A stretch of 64,000 nucleotides of DNA from Eurosta solidaginis (GCF_040869045.1 NC_090320.1:245768978-245832977), one strand, 5' to 3'; positions 9,352 through 22,537 are shown, counted from the stretch's first letter. The notes: generated from the sequence alone by a model not told the origin. A program made the numbers and translations.

Positions 9352-11435
9352 TATACTCAGTTGAGCAGAGCCTACAGAGTATATTAACTTTGATTGGATA
9401 ACGGTTGGTTGTACAGGTATAAAGGAATCGAGATAGATATAGACTTCCATATATCAAAATCATCAGTATCGAAAAAAAATTCAATTGAGCCATGTCCGTC
9501 CGTCCGTGCGTCCGTCTGTCCGTTAACACGATAACTTGAGTAAATTTTGAGGTATCTTGATGAAATTTGGTATGTAGGTTCCTGGGCACTCATCTCAGAT
9601 GCTATTTAAAATGAACGATATCGGACAATAACCACACCCACTTTTTCGATATCGAAAATTTCGAAAAATCGAAAAAGTGCCATAATTCATTACCAAATAC
9701 GGATTAAGCGATGAAACTTGGTAGGTGAGTTGAACTTATGACGCAGAATAGAAAGCTAGTAAAATTTTGGACAATGGACGTGGCACCGCCCACTTTTAAA
9801 AGAAGGTAATTTAGAAGTTTTGCAAGCTGTAATTTGGCATTCGTTGAAGATAATATGATGAAATTTGGCAGGAACGTTACTCTTACTATATGTCTGCTTA
9901 ATAAAAATTAGCAAAATCGCAGAACGACCACGCCCACTTTAAAAAAAAAATTTTTAAAGTCAAATTTTAACAAAAAATTTTATATCTTTACTGTATATAA
10001 GTAAATTAAGTCAAAATTCAACTCCAGTAATGATATGATGCAACAAAATACAAAGATAAAAGAAAATTTCAAAATGGGCGTGGCTCCGCCCATTTTCATT
10101 TAGTTTGTCTAGAATACTTTTAATGCCATAAGTCGAACAAAAATTTACCAATCCTTGTGAAATTTGGTAGAGGCTTAGATTCTAGGACGATAACTGTTTT
10201 CTGTGAAAAGGGCGAAATCTGTTGAAGCCACGCCCAGTTTTTATACACAGTCGACCGTCTGTCCTTCCGCTCGTCCGTTAACACCATAACTTGAGCAAAA
10301 ATCGATATATCTTTACTAAACTCAATTCACGTACTTATCTGAACTCACTTTGTATTGGTGTAAAAAATGGCCGAAATCCGACTATGACCACGCCCACTTT
10401 TTCGATATCGAAAATTACGAAAAATGAAAAAAATGCCATAATTCTATACCAAATACGAAAAAAGGGATGAAACATGGTAATTGTATTGGTCCATTGACGC
10501 AAAATATAACTTTAGAAAAAACTTGGTAAAATGGGTGTGACACCTACCATATTAAGTAGAAGAATATGAAAAAGTTTTGCAGGGCGAAATCAAAAGCCCT
10601 TGGGATCTCGGAAGGAATACTGTTCGTGGTATTACATATATAGATAAATTAGTGGTGCCCGACAGATGATGTTCTGGATCACCCTGGTCCACATTTTGGT
10701 CGATATCTCGAAAACGCCTTCACATCTACAACTAGGGGCCACTCCCTTTTAAAACCCTCATTAATACCTTTAATTTGATACCCATATCGTACAAACACAT
10801 TCCAGAGTCACCCCTGGTCCACGTTTATGGCGATATCTCGAAAAGGCGTCCACATATAGAACTAAGGCCCACTCCTTTTTAAAATACTCATTAACACCTT
10901 TCATTTGATACCAATATCGCACAAACAAATTCTAGAGTCACCCCTGGTCCACCTTTATGGCGATATCTCAAAAAGGCGTCCACTTATAGAACTAAGGCCC
11001 ACGCCCTTTTAAAATACTCATTAACACCTTTCATTTGATACCCATATTGTACAAACGCATTCTAGAGTCACCCCTGGTCCACTTTTATAACGATATTCCG
11101 AAAAGGCGTCCACCTATAGAACTAAGGCCCACTCCCTTTTAAAATACTCATTAAAACCTTTCATTTAATACCCATATAGTACAAACAAATTCTAGAGTCA
11201 GGACTGGTCCACCTTTATGGCGATATCCTAAATGGCGTCCATCTATAGAACTATGGCCCACTTCTTCTTAAAATACTCTTTAATGCCTTTCATTTGATAT
11301 ACATGTCATACAAACACATTCCGGGGTTACCCTAAGTTCTCTTTACAACATGGTGATTTTCCCTTAATTTGTCTCCACAGCTCTCAACTGAGTATATAAT
11401 GTTCGGCTGCACCCGAACTTAGCCTTCTTTACTTG
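9352..11435 (-). mobile_element. Hairpin-ended repeat, family A, copy A2
   Basis: This is the inverse orientation of copy A1. The left end is TATACTCAGTTGAGCAGAGC (9352-9371) and the right end is hairpin 11401-11418 (GTTCGG / CCGAAC, loop CTGCAC) followed by ...TTACTTG at 11435. A diverged (GTCC)n tract is at 9497-9523. The 150-bp class array with CCACGCCCAC boxes occupies about 9600-10410. About five 130-bp units occupy 10680-11320, each carrying ACCCCTGGTCCAC, GATATC and CATTTGATACCCATAT. No coding capacity. Confidence 0.85.
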
Positions 11436-12213
11436 TTTTAATTAGTTATTAGAGTCACTGCTCATAAGCTTCTATTTTAAAGATATTCATTATGTAAGCC
11501 TATGCTACGTTTGAGTTCTTAGAGCCTCTATAGGGTTGGAAAGGTGGGGCAAATGGAACCCAAGTAATGAAACCGAGATAGTCTGCGTTATACTTTGCCG
11601 ATTCCTTATAAGCAATATCGTACAAACTGGCAGAGATGCCTTACTTTTCATTTATGTAAAAGCAATACTAAGTAATGACACACTATGATACTTCCAAGAC
11701 TTGAGTACATATTTCTCTAACGCAAAATTGGTTTTAATCGGGAAACACTTTTTTCCATATGGAAAACACATACATACATATGTCCGCAACCAGAACGACG
11801 TTTTTTAAAAGTCTAAATTGATATTTATGCTCTCACTTCGTTCGCTTGCGATAGTTCGCGTCAGTCCAAGAATATTTGATTAATTTGTTATGAAAATAGG
11901 TTCAAGTGTCCGCCGATAAAAAGTTCGTATCCGCTCAGTAGAGGATTTTCATCTCATTTTATAGCAGGCAATAGTCCGCAGACAGAGGTATCTACCTAAT
12001 AGTAATATCCGTTGCAAGTTGTTTATCTGTATATTGAATACAAAGAGATGCGCCAGAAAATCGTTCGTTGGCGCTGTTCTTAAATTTACCCAGAGCATTA
12101 TATCGATCGACAATAATTGGTATTAAGTAACCCAAGTACCCACCATTACTTGCGAGCAAAAGCAATCTGGTTGTCACTAAGATCTTATGAAACATTTATA
12201 TGTACGTACATCG

Positions 12214-12248
<35 letters not shown>

Positions 12249-12849
12249 AAGTTTGTATATATATGCAGCTGTTGTCATGGTTAAAAAACAATCAATTCAA
12301 TGCCGCATGAATGAATGGAGACGGGCAAATGCACCTTTATGGTGCCCCTGTATTAAGTACAAGTTTATGTGAATTTCGTTGCATGCACCATTATTCCACC
12401 ACTTGCAGAAATTGCGCCACCTTTCCAAAAGCAAGCACATGTGCTGCGCCATCCAACTTGTTGCATGCAATTTCTTTGACCATTCACCTAATACAGCGCC
12501 TGTCGATTCATCTGTCTGCTCTAAAATGTATTGTCTACCTGCCTGGGGCAAAAAAAAATAAAAAAACATACAAACACAATGCATTGATTGTTGTTCGTGA
12601 GCACGTAAAATACGTACAAACATACATATACACAAACTCATTGCATTCACTGCAACGTGCGCCTATAAATTTGAATCAATTTCCAACTTCTCGTTCACTA
12701 TTTGCGCGCACGCGCACTTGATTTTATTTGTTTTGTTGTTGTGCATTTGTTAAAGGATTTTGTATTGTTTTTGGCTTCCTTTATACCAAGATGTGCTTAA
12801 CGCATTAGTGCTGTTGTTATGTTTCGAAGCAGTGCTTCACTCCATCCAA
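11436..12849. other. No gene seen; contains (TA)n
   Basis: Mostly unassigned AT-rich sequence. A (TA)n microsatellite lies at about 12213-12248. Overlapping short ORFs at 12297-12721 occur on both strands and show no domain, signal peptide or splice context, so they are not called. Confidence 0.45.
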
Positions 12850-13800
12850 TAGGTGCGACCACTCACTAACTATCATCAACGTCCTCTAGCAAGAGTCCGA
12901 GGAAAGTTGAAGTTTCTGAAGGATTTGAGCAGAGCGATAGAGGCATTGGCTTCACATTGCAATTAAGAAGATGGTTGGTGTCGTGGCTGATTCTAGATAA
13001 GTAAAAGTTGACCTATTACAGTATTGAGATTGAAGTTGAGCTAGAGTGAGGAGGTACTTTTACTCAACTGCGACTTCAGGGTAGTTGCATGTGAGAAAGG
13101 ACTTTGCAGAGTAATTATTTGCACAACAATCCAACGACTTTTTGTGGATGTCTATGAGTGCATATTCGTGCTTATTTTCTTCATGTAGCTAACTTTACAA
13201 TTGCCGGATTTCTTCATAGTGCTTACGGAGATGACTTCTTAAGTTCCTGGGAGGCGAGGTTTTTTATATCAGATGTCTGCTGAGATGTCCGGGTTTCTGA
13301 GTATTGGGCAGAGAGTGTTTGCCCAGCATTTAATTTTTCTCATTTATGAGAAGTATTCTCACTTCACTGTGTATATAATATTCTGCAGACATAACAAAAC
13401 AACCCGCAGCAGTTCTGAGCTCGGTTTTTTTACAGCCCTACAATTTCCTCCAAGATGTTTCTTTCAGGCTCGACGACCATATTGGAAACATATACCATAC
13501 AAGCGGCTGGCTAATTGATTTATAAGTGGTTAGGAGCATTTCTATGTATTTGCCCAAATTGTTGTCGGCAAGAGACCTGAGGATTTTGTTACGTTTTCGG
13601 ATTTAAGGTACAATTTCGCCTGCATGCTTGCCAAAATGTGAGTTCAGATAGAACGTCACACCCACAATTTTGGTCTATAGGACAGTCGGTAGCATAATGC
13701 CATCGACGTGGATATCCAATATGGTCGACGTTTGCTTTTCCCCCCATGAAAATAAGGGCGTCGTGGATTTTGTTGACAGTGCCAGATTTTGCGAGGTGTC
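12850..13800 (-). pseudogene. Jockey-like LINE 3' fragment
   Basis: The minus strand, in shifting frames, encodes the end of a jockey-type ORF2. Segments such as GVTFYLNSHFGKHAGEIVP, RNKILRSLADNNLGK and LTTYKSISQPLVWYMFPIWS correspond to the region after the reverse-transcriptase palm. The following part aligns with the copy at 44560-45290 (shared text such as ccacattgcaattaa.agatggttgg). Many stops and frameshifts show that it is inactive. A partial SINE lies directly at its right edge. Confidence 0.75.
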
Positions 13801-13975
13801 CGATACGGAACCTACTTCTTTTATGCAGACTCCGGTCGGCATATGCAAAGCAGATGAGTTTTCACTGACAGCTCTTCATGGTAGACCAACTTTAGATGTT
13901 GCTTTGCCCGGGGCGCGAACCTAGGATCTTTGGTGTATAGGCGAAGCACGCTACCATCACATTACGGCGGCTGCC
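13801..13975 (-). mobile_element. SINE copy, internally deleted
   Basis: Inverse-orientation SINE. The tRNA-like head is at the right (13975 back to about 13885, with the box B inverse at 13913-13922) and part of the body at the left (13801-13880). The middle of the body is deleted at about 13885, so the copy is under half the usual 365 bp. Confidence 0.8.
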
Positions 13976-14459
13976 AGAAAAATTCATACTCTTGTAATAT
14001 ATGAGGCGGACCTGGTATCGGGTTTACAAGAATCCTATGTTAAACTGTAATTCGTAATCACAACCCCTTATATCACTCTCTCCCTCATTACTCGTACATT
14101 TTCGCTTTGTTTTATATTATCTCGATTTCTGCCAGTTATAATAAATAACGTTTTACCTAGTTTCTACTCTGGTTACGTTTACCATTCATCTGTTTCAGTT
14201 CAGTCTTTTCCTCTTTCTTCGGAAGAAAATGTATTGAGGACGGATGCATACTTTGACGTTTAATAGTTTGGAGGAAACCCCTGCACCAACACCGCAGGCC
14301 ATTTCGGACTCGTCAGTGTTAAATGAGGTGAACCTTGTCGGCTGACCAATTCGTTCTTAAGCCAAACCTCACCGTGAAAATTGTGTCAAAGTTCAATGTT
14401 GACGATATGTAGCCTTTTGTTGTGAAGCATTCTTAGGATACCACTATCACCATACAGCT
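13976..14459. other. No gene seen
   Basis: Unassigned. It may contain decayed LINE sequence continuing into the next feature, but no clear protein match was read. Confidence 0.3.
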
Positions 14460-14962
14460 TTTCATTCCAGTTTCTGGTATCCCTAAGTCCGATAGCGGAG
14501 CAAGTAGCTATCAGGCGTATTTAGAGGACCATTGGCAGATGATTAAGGAAAACAATAGGGATACTATTGGATACGACCTCAGTGCTCCAAAAACAGGCAT
14601 CGGACCTCTATGCCTGGAATTTCCCTGCGAATCCAATTCTTAAAGAAAAATACCCAGGACTCGCAGAATAGGAACGCACTCTCCCCAGGGAAACGCGCGT
14701 CGCTCTAGCTCAACTTCGATCTGAGTCATGTAACAGGTTAAACTCTTACCTATCCAGAATCACTCCCGACATACAAAATGTATATCCTGCTTGCAATATG
14801 TCCCCCCATGACACCTAACCATCTCTTCAATTACAGTGTAGAACCAACGTCTCTAACACCACTCTCTCTATGCTCCACCCAAGCAAATTTCCTATAACTC
14901 CCGTTAGGTTATATTGATGACGATGCAAGTTTCCTATAACTCCCGTTAGGTTATATTGATGA
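14460..14962 (+). pseudogene. Jockey-like LINE 3' terminus
   Basis: Sequence at 14730-14890 (gttaaactcttacctatccagaatcactcccgacata...) is homologous to the C-terminal Cys-His region of the jockey-like copies at 38630 and 44700, where it reads YLSRINPDIRNICPACDVSP. Here it is frameshifted. At the end a 42-bp unit (TTTCCTATAACTCCCGTTAG...) is tandemly duplicated, at 14888 and 14930. Short tandem repeats are common at LINE 3' ends. Confidence 0.7.
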
Positions 14963-14974
14963 CAATTTGTGATC

Positions 14975-15520
14975 GGTCACGCCTATTGGATGGGGCGAAG
15001 CACTGCTACAACAAAAACAACCTCAGTGCTCCTGTCTACCCCATACATGCTGTCCGCTCTATCCTGTATCTTGTTCAGTTTCTTAATTTTGTATTGCTTG
15101 TTCATTGCTTGCAACCACACTAACGCTCCGTATGCTAGTATAGGTCCTATGTACGCTGTATAGAGCCGCATCATAAGCCCTAGTTCCTGCTCATACACAA
15201 GTAGTGTGCAATTTATGCCTTCTCTACTCTACTATCAATATTAACTTACCGGTTAAACTTGTTGACTATTTCGACGCCAAAATATTTTACTCTCGTTGAG
15301 GGGGAGAACTCAGAGCCTTTTAGTTTGGGCACTCTAAATAATTGAGATATTTTGGATCTGTTACTTTAGATTATTCGTTTTGTCTTATTTGGGTTGATAT
15401 TGAGGATGCTTCCTGCAGCTCAGTTAGCGCATCCTGTAGGATTTCCCTTAACGCTGAAGAAAGAGACACAGAAACGGCTATTACTACGTTGCCTACATAT
15501 GCAGCTGGGTATATAAGCTT
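14975..15520 (-). pseudogene. LINE reverse transcriptase C-terminal fragment
   Basis: The minus strand 15198-14983 encodes LYTAYIGPILAYGALVWLQA then MNKQYKIKKLNKIQ, the conserved stretch after the reverse-transcriptase palm of non-LTR elements. Upstream (15510-15400) a segment reads AAYVGNVVIAVS, a decayed AYADDVVIAVSG catalytic box in which both Asp residues are lost. Intervening stops are present. Probably a relic of the same clade as the fragment at 5580-5995. Confidence 0.75.
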
Positions 15521-16744
15521 CATTTGCAAACAAATTTTTACTTTTGTATGGTCAATATTTTATTTTTTTTATATATTGTGACTATTTTGCTCACCTCAAG
15601 CTATTACAATAAAATTTCGCATGACCAAGAAAAATTAAGAATTATACACTAACGAATGCACACATTGAACACAAATTGTGTATGTTGTTGCTGTTGTTGT
15701 TTATTTGTTTGTAAATAACAAACTCCTTCGGCAGTCTAACGTGTATTTTTATCATTTTTTTTTTTTTTTGTTTCAACTTTTACGTGTAACAAATGAACAG
15801 AATGCATAAAGATTTACTATGTGACTAAAAGTCTGGGTACAGTTTTGAATGTTGAGGGCGTTTATAATAATACATATGCATAAAGTAAGAGTAAATCAAG
15901 CTAACAACACGCCAAATATGTATTTGTATGTGCGCCGCTGTGAATTGTGTTGCTCATGTCATTTATTAATCATAGTAAATTTGAATGCTGTATGTAGGTA
16001 CTTCTAAGGGCAACAAAAGACTTAAGGCATGAACTTTGTGTGCTGAATATGCAGGTATGGGGAATATTTTTAGGAAGGCTTCGATAGCGTTTTTTCAATA
16101 AAGTAAATAGTAAGAACGTTAATAGAAAATAAATATTTATGTTGTTATATATTTTAAGCGAGTGAATACAAACGTTTGAAAATATTTATTAACGACTCAC
16201 TTGATTAAAGATGACCTTTTGTGAAAACGAAATGGTATATTACGTTTGTCACGAGTATCAAAATTGTAAGTCTTTAAAGAAAAAGAGATAGGCCCACCAA
16301 TAAGTATACCGAAATGATCAGAATGAAGAGCAGAGTTGATTTCTCTTATCTTTTGTTTACCCTTCCCCTTTGTCTTTCCCTTTTCGTATATCTTTCCCTG
16401 TCTTCCTTATTTTCATTGCGCTCCCTCTCACTCCCCTTATTGTTCTTTCTCTTACCTTTTAGATTCCCTCCCCCTTTGTATCTCCCCTTTTCGCGTATCC
16501 TACCTTATTGTCGTTTTACCAAACAACAACCCTCCAGCTTTTCAATACCTTTTCGCTTCTATATCCTGCGCAACAATTTTCGTGCTTACATATCGAACCA
16601 GTACATGCATAACGATGTTCTTAGAACGCAGCACAGCTACATCAGGTGTCTATCGGGACTGTACTTATTGCAATATCAAAGCAGGAGCTGTTTGTTTTGT
16701 TTTCTCTCAGTGTGGTGTGGGCGTCTTTTACCTACTCAAGACAA
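15521..16744. other. No gene seen
   Basis: Unassigned AT-rich sequence with a poly-T run at 15756-15770. Overlapping ORFs at 16314-16755 are Leu/Phe/Ser-rich products of a pyrimidine-rich strand (ctttccctt, ttcccctt) in two frames, without domains; they are treated as chance. Confidence 0.4.
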
Positions 16745-17910
16745 CTAACTCTTAACCATTTAAATGGTTACGGCCGTCCAACAAGGCCTGCCAGTCGTAT
16801 CTATTTTATGTTAACTGGCACCGCTTGGTCACAACAAGGAAATTTCCAGCAGAGTGGGGTCGTTCTATGCTTCCATAGGCGGACCTTGGTAAAAACACTT
16901 TCTTAGCAGAAGCATCATCTTTGATTCGCATAACATGGCCTAGCCAGCGCAGCCGCTACGTTTTGGTTGACTGCACTCTATTGATGTCTGCGTGAAGTTC
17001 GTGCAGCTGATCATTAAATCTTCTTCGGTACTCGCCAACGCGTAGCAGGACAGGTACGACAAGTGACTTGTAGAGCATGATCTACGTACGCCGAGAGAGG
17101 GCGTTATTTTTCTATTTTCTACCTAGTCCAAAACTATTTCTATGCGAAACATGTTGACACTTCAAGGTGAAATCTATCGACGTACATATTCTCTGGTGTG
17201 TTAACCAGAGTGTTGAAGTATTCACAGGAGAAAGTTGAATTAATTTTCGCAACCTAAAACTGACCACAATGTTTTCAGTTTAAGTGGTATGTAGAAATAA
17301 GTTCTACTTTATACATTGTAAGAGTGATTATTCGCTGAATTTTAGAGCTTATGTTGTTGTTAGTGTTAATGCTAATTCCCAAATAAACGAAGTATTTTAC
17401 ACTTTCGAAATTATGGCTGCCAACCGTAGCGTGATTGCGCTGACTCCTTTCTCGATGATAGCAGGTACTTCTTTTGTCCTCATTCACCACCAAACCCATC
17501 TTTTCTGCTAATTTTTCCAGTTTGGAGCAAGTAGAACTAAAGGCACGGCTGTTCAGGCCGATGATATCAATATCTACAGCATACGCCAGTAAGTGCACGC
17601 ACGTTTTAATAGAATATTGTTCCGCTGTGGTGAATTTCTTCAGGTAGTATAATTTTCTTCAGCACCAAATTAAAGAAATCGCACGATAGGGGGTCACCCT
17701 CTCTGAAACCTCGTTTCGTGTCGAACAGCTCGGAGAGGTCCTTCCCAATTCTGACTGAGCTGATGATCTACGTTAGTTTGCACAGGTGTATAAGTTTCAT
17801 CATCCCTGCGTGAATAATCGCTGTCTCCATTTAGGAGAGCAGAGAAGTATTCCCTCCATAATCTAAGTATCCTCTGGACATCAGTTACAGGGTGTGGGTG
17901 TCCCAGTGAA
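16745..17910 (-). pseudogene. LINE reverse transcriptase fragment with YAVD box
   Basis: The minus strand 17598-17275 encodes LLAYAVDIDIIG, KLAEKMGLVVNEDK and ESVKYFVYLGISINTNNN, the catalytic palm and following motifs of a non-LTR reverse transcriptase. The catalytic YADD is changed to YAVD. Upstream, 17720-17660 reads KRGFREGDPLSCDFFNLVLK in a broken frame. Downstream, 17050-16870 reads RLRWLGHVMRIKDDASAKKV, the usual C-terminal region. Frameshifts and the lost Asp show a dead copy. Confidence 0.8.
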
Positions 17911-19446
17911 TTTTAAATTGAGTATGTTTTTCTTTCTGCAGTGTTTTGTTAAAAAGTGAAAACCAAGTTATTTATAATTTTCGGCTGAATGCGTTGCTTT
18001 AATAATGTTGCGATTGCTTTGTGTGAGTCACAAAGTTCAGCTGGGATAGCAAGAATTTGTCAAAGATGAGAGATATATGACTACAACGACAAAAAAATAC
18101 AAATTTTCTTAGTAAGTCTTTCATTATATGCTTGTGTACCAGTTGGCAGAAAAAGGAAAAAGTTGACATAGACGATCAAAGGCATTACTTCAAGATATAT
18201 AAAGAAAAATACTCAATATGGTCTGAATGAACCAAAGTCGATGACTCCAGATATTTGAGATTGCAGACCGTTGAACTCTAATCAGTTTAGAATATCATAG
18301 CGTTTGTTCCTCCTGATTTCCTGCACTCAAAGCTACAAACACATCATGTTTGGTAATGAAACTCTTTATCACAACGAGTACTAAAAATGTACCTAAGCTG
18401 AGATATCATATATATGAGCACATACATATGTACATAAAAATTTATATTTGCATTACTAATAAGTGAAAATTTTCACAAGAGTGGCACAATTGTGAGTAGC
18501 ATGCAAATGTAAAGTGTTATTGCAATTAGCTGATAGATAGTTATTATATATATATACACGAGCCAGTAGCGGGGAGTAGTAAGAATCCGTAAAACCAAAC
18601 AAAAAATAAACAAAAATGAATTAATGAGTAATAGATGAAAATATGAAAAGATTTCTTACTAATTAGCCAGCTGTTACGAAGGGAATTTTAAGGAAGTATA
18701 AACAAATGCATGCCAACATAAATACATATAACCATTTACATATATGTACATAAGAGTACAAAGCACCAACTTTAAGATCGCTTGCGTGTTACCATGCAAT
18801 CTCGTAAGTTGGAAAACGGAAGCTTAATGTGCAACAAACACACAAAAACACATGAATATACTTACGTACACATACACAAAGTTCATCTCTCTCAATTACA
18901 GCTAATATTACCACATAAAAACACTATCAAGCGCTACATAATGCGCCCATCATACAACGAAAGACTTAAGCAACGAACTTTTGCATGTGCAACAACGTGG
19001 TTTGATGGCAAACCTGCAACGGTTGTAGCGACTGCGCAGACTAACTTAATGTGTTGCTAATTTACGCTAAGCTAAGCAATGTAGAAATATGTTGAAAACC
19101 GCTAAGTAAACAACCGAAGAAAAACAGCTGCAATTCTCAAATGACTTTTGTTTGTGCACCTGCAATCACTTTGCTTTTACGTGCCACATTAAGAATTTAT
19201 TTCAAGTTCACTTGCTTTTTGCAAATAAATATTAATGAACTGCGAATAAAGCATGAAAATATAATACAAAAACACGATCATAAATATAAATATTATATAA
19301 AATTTACAGTTAAATTTTCTTTCTTTCATAATTGTGATTACTCTATAACAATTTGCCATGAAATTGGCGTGAATAAATTTTCTAATGGCATACAATTTGT
19401 GTTGCATAATGAGTGAGTAACACAAATGGGTAATATCTAATAGATA
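17911..19446. other. No gene seen
   Basis: AT-rich, unassigned. A short (TA)n run lies at 18545-18556. ORFs at 18782-19060 and 19141-19425 have no domain, splice or start support. Confidence 0.4.
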
Positions 19447-19602
19447 GCTGCCATGGTGTGGTGGTAGCGCGCTCCGTCTACCACACCAAAGATCCTGGGT
19501 TCACGCCCTGGGCAAAGCAACATCAAACTTTTAGAAAATAGTTTTTTCAATTAGAAGAAAAAAATCTCTTCGGGGGCTATCGCGACTTTCATATATTTTG
19601 GT
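19447..19602 (+). mobile_element. SINE copy with large internal deletion
   Basis: The tRNA-like head is intact (box A region 19454-19470; box B GGTTCACGCCC near 19498-19508) and is followed by the usual ATCAAACTTTTAGAAAATA linker. At about 19565 the sequence jumps to the last 35 bp of the element (tctcttcgggggctatcgcg). About 210 bp of the body is missing. Confidence 0.85.
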
Positions 19603-20264
19603 TTAATACTTTTAACTGCAAAAATAGTTTTTGCTACCAGAACAAAAAATTAAGTTTCAAATGAAGTCTGTTTTCCTGCAATTATGTGATATAAATATCA
19701 ACATAATTCATCAAAAGCGCATATATCACCTTAAATATTGTATACTTTATGAGACTTTAAGTTGCATTTGCTTTATATTTTAAGCTACTGAAAACTTTCT
19801 GAACACTTTTGGAGACTCCTTCTGCCTGTTAATCTTGTATTCGAAACTTAAAGAGCGTCCTGAAGTAAAATTTTTATTAAAATCTACTTTTATTCTAATG
19901 TTATTGCATTATGACTGCTGGGCTATCAGAAAAGATAGATAACTTCCCAATTATGTTCAGCTTCCACAAGTTTTTTGTATCCTTCGACTCACCATGTAGG
20001 AAAGGTCTTTCTTGCTACTCAAAACCGGCCAGGCAACTTTTGTACGATACTTGGCCGGCTTTTTCCAGAGACAATATTCGAGCGTTCAGAGTATTCCAAA
20101 ATTGAATGGGTGTCTTGTTTTGTAGTTATAGAGTCTATCGCCAACTATTCTGTTAAATAGATTCCGAGATGTTCGTTTGTGATTTTTTTGCGATGTTTTT
20201 TTTTCACTTTCCCAGAGTAAGTATAATGAATAGTATCCATGGCATGATCAGACATGGGGGATTT
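19603..20264. other. No gene seen
   Basis: Unassigned AT-rich DNA. Two overlapping short ORFs (19911-20160) have no recognisable feature. Confidence 0.4.
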
Positions 20265-20665
20265 TTTCAACAACTGTTGTTGTTGTTGTTGTAGCGATAA
20301 GGATACTCCCCGAAGGTCTTGTGAGTGTTATCGATTTGATGGTCCCTTGCCGGATGCAGATCCCGTAGGTTCCGGTACTAAGTCCTACCATCTCGGGAAC
20401 TATGACCACGTGCAACTTTTAAGACCATCCCGCCCTCCCACCCCCTTGATCCATGAGGAGTTCGGGGTCGCCAGAGCTTCGGCTGTTATCGAAACAGGAT
20501 TCGCCACGGATAGGTGAGGTTGACAATTGGGTTTGGAGAAGCTATGTATTGCGCTGACAACCTGAAAGGGCTGTGCTGCACAAACCCCTTGAATCCGGTA
20601 TATTAGTCGCCTCTTACGACATGCATAACTACTGCGGGTATATTCTAGCCCCCCAACACACTGTG
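20265..20665 (+). repeat. Interspersed repeat family E, near-complete copy
   Basis: A GC-richer block beginning TTGTTGTTGTTGTTGTAGCG and ending near ATTCTAGCCCCCCAAC. Related text recurs at 23800-24110, 47290-47560, 56420-56660 and 57178-57235 (for example tggtcc.ttg.cggat.cagatcc and gtgaggttgacaattgggttt). No long ORF or terminal inverted repeat was seen, so the class is unknown; a SINE or LINE-tail origin is possible. Confidence 0.6.
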
Positions 20666-21206
20666 GTTTTCAACACCTCCAATTTCCTTACTGAGAGATA
20701 TTAGATATCTGTTGATATCGTCATATCAAGAAGTTCCCCTCAGAACTCGGGAAGACAAAGGTGTGACCGTTGCCCCTGTTTGCTCATGTTTTCCAAATTT
20801 AGATTCCAAAATAACTAACATAAGACAAGATTTAAATACAGTCATTGAGCGACGTATCTTCCAATCATGCATGTTATTTAATATCTCTTTAAAAGCAGAA
20901 TTCTTTCGAAATTTTTAAAAAATTGTATTTCTATAAACTACTAAGCGAGCATGACCGATGCTCTTAAAATATTATTGTCTACATATGCCCGCAAATGAAC
21001 GAAGGTTATGCTAAATTTCGTAATGTGCTTTGTTACTAATCTCACCAATGTCAAAACCAAGTATACTCAACCCAGTTCTGGAGTATCGTAGCGTGGTTTT
21101 CTTGCTCCCGGGGCAAAATCTTTTTTTGGAACCCCCCTATATTCCCGAAGCAATATAATTTACATATTAAAAATTAATAAACCAATAAATTCGTAAGCTG
21201 CAGATG
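20666..21206. other. No gene seen
   Basis: Unassigned AT-rich sequence between repeat E and the Helitron start. Confidence 0.4.
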
Positions 21207-22537
21207 CCTTAATATATAAAAAACACGTGTCACTATGTTTGAGGCCAATGGACTCTTAAACTACTGAACCGATTTGGAATTTGTTTTCCACCCCGTGTGT
21301 AGTTTGATCTAACTTGAAATATAGGATAGGGTATATCTCAGTTTATAGCCGCAATATTATTTTATTGCAATTTTTTTTATTGGTTTATACGTAATAATAA
21401 AATGTTACGTATATGCAGTGGCACTCATATTTTCAGGTGGTGCGAATATACTTCCGTGTAATTGCTTGGTGTTTAATTAAACAACCTGCTCATCAATAAA
21501 AAATATTATAGCGAATGATATCAAGTATAGCACATCACCAGGCCCGCCGAGATGGTGAGGGAGGGAGGGGGGGGGGATTTCTGAGGGGGCCGCGATTTAG
21601 AGGTACTTTGACATTTTTTTTAATTCAAGAGAGTCTTTAGTTGTGTAGACAGTAATTTTCATACCCCTGGGTGACTAGGGTCGCGAGATATAGGCCATAA
21701 CGTGGGCCAGTGAACGCCTAGACAATGTTTATACAATATGGATATCAAATATATTTTGAGCTGTGCTGATCGGAATCTTCATGCGTTCCGACAGCGTCTT
21801 TACTAAACAAAGTAGAGGGGTGATTGGGTACACTTCAATTTCCAACATCCAAAGACATGTTTAGCTGTGTTGATCGGAGACCAATACATTCCGACAGCTT
21901 AAAATACAAATATAATTGAAAAATATAAGTTCCAAATTTTGTTGCCTTAAGCTGGGAGCCCTGGAGGATTGGAAACGCGAACTTTCCAACCTTCCTTAAA
22001 TGACTGGCTCCCAGACTCGTCCGTTTGTTACGCCAGTAAATATGCTGATCGGAATCACATGGCATTTTAACAGCATATTCAATAGAAATAAATGATATAA
22101 TTATTAATTGTACTCAGTAGTTTAAGTTTTAGGCCTAAACAGCCGTAATAATAAATAAATTAAAAAATGAAAGCTGTTGATGAGTGCTTTAGTACAGAGT
22201 AATATATTATCCCGAGACGGACTGGGACTGGGACTCGGAGTGGGACTGTGACTGGGACTGGGACTGGAATAAAATACATACCACCTTCTGGGACAGGCAA
22301 TAAGGGATGCAGAAGAATGAGAAGGAACTGAGAGAAGATAAAAGAGAGAAGAAGATTGAGAAAGAGATAGAATGAGACGAAGATGGAGACAGATGAAACG
22401 AAAAAGACGGAGAGAGGAGTGAATAAAAGTATTAGGAAAAAGTGAAGAGGGAGGGCAGAGTCAGGCGGAAAAAGCTTATTAAAATGTATGCAGATAGGCC
22501 AAATTTAGGGCAGGACAACGTCTGCCGGGTCTTCTAG
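21207..22537 (+). mobile_element. Non-autonomous Helitron, copy H1
   Basis: The 5' end CCTTAATATATAAAAAACAC is a one-base variant of the TCTTAATATATAAAAA terminus of copy H2. The 3' end has a hairpin at about 22510-22526 (GGCAG / CTGCC) followed by GGGTCTTCTAG (CTAG at 22534-22537) and a T in the flank, the standard Helitron terminus. The interior holds a (GGGACT)n tract near 22220-22265. Compared with H2, this copy has about 400 extra bases (about 21750-22165). No Rep/helicase ORF is present. Confidence 0.88.
21750..22165 (+). repeat. Extra segment inside Helitron H1
   Basis: H1 and H2 align on both sides of this segment (gatatcaaat before, gaaagctgttgatgag after) but H2 lacks it. It contains three copies of a TGCTGATCGGAATC-like motif (near 21767, 21859 and 22042), two of them followed by a diverged ATTCCGACAGC (near 21786 and 21889). 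It is either a nested insertion or captured DNA. Confidence 0.6.

Noticed and set aside
16314..16755. Two overlapping 140-codon ORFs
   Set aside because: Pyrimidine-rich low complexity in both frames, no homology or signals seen.
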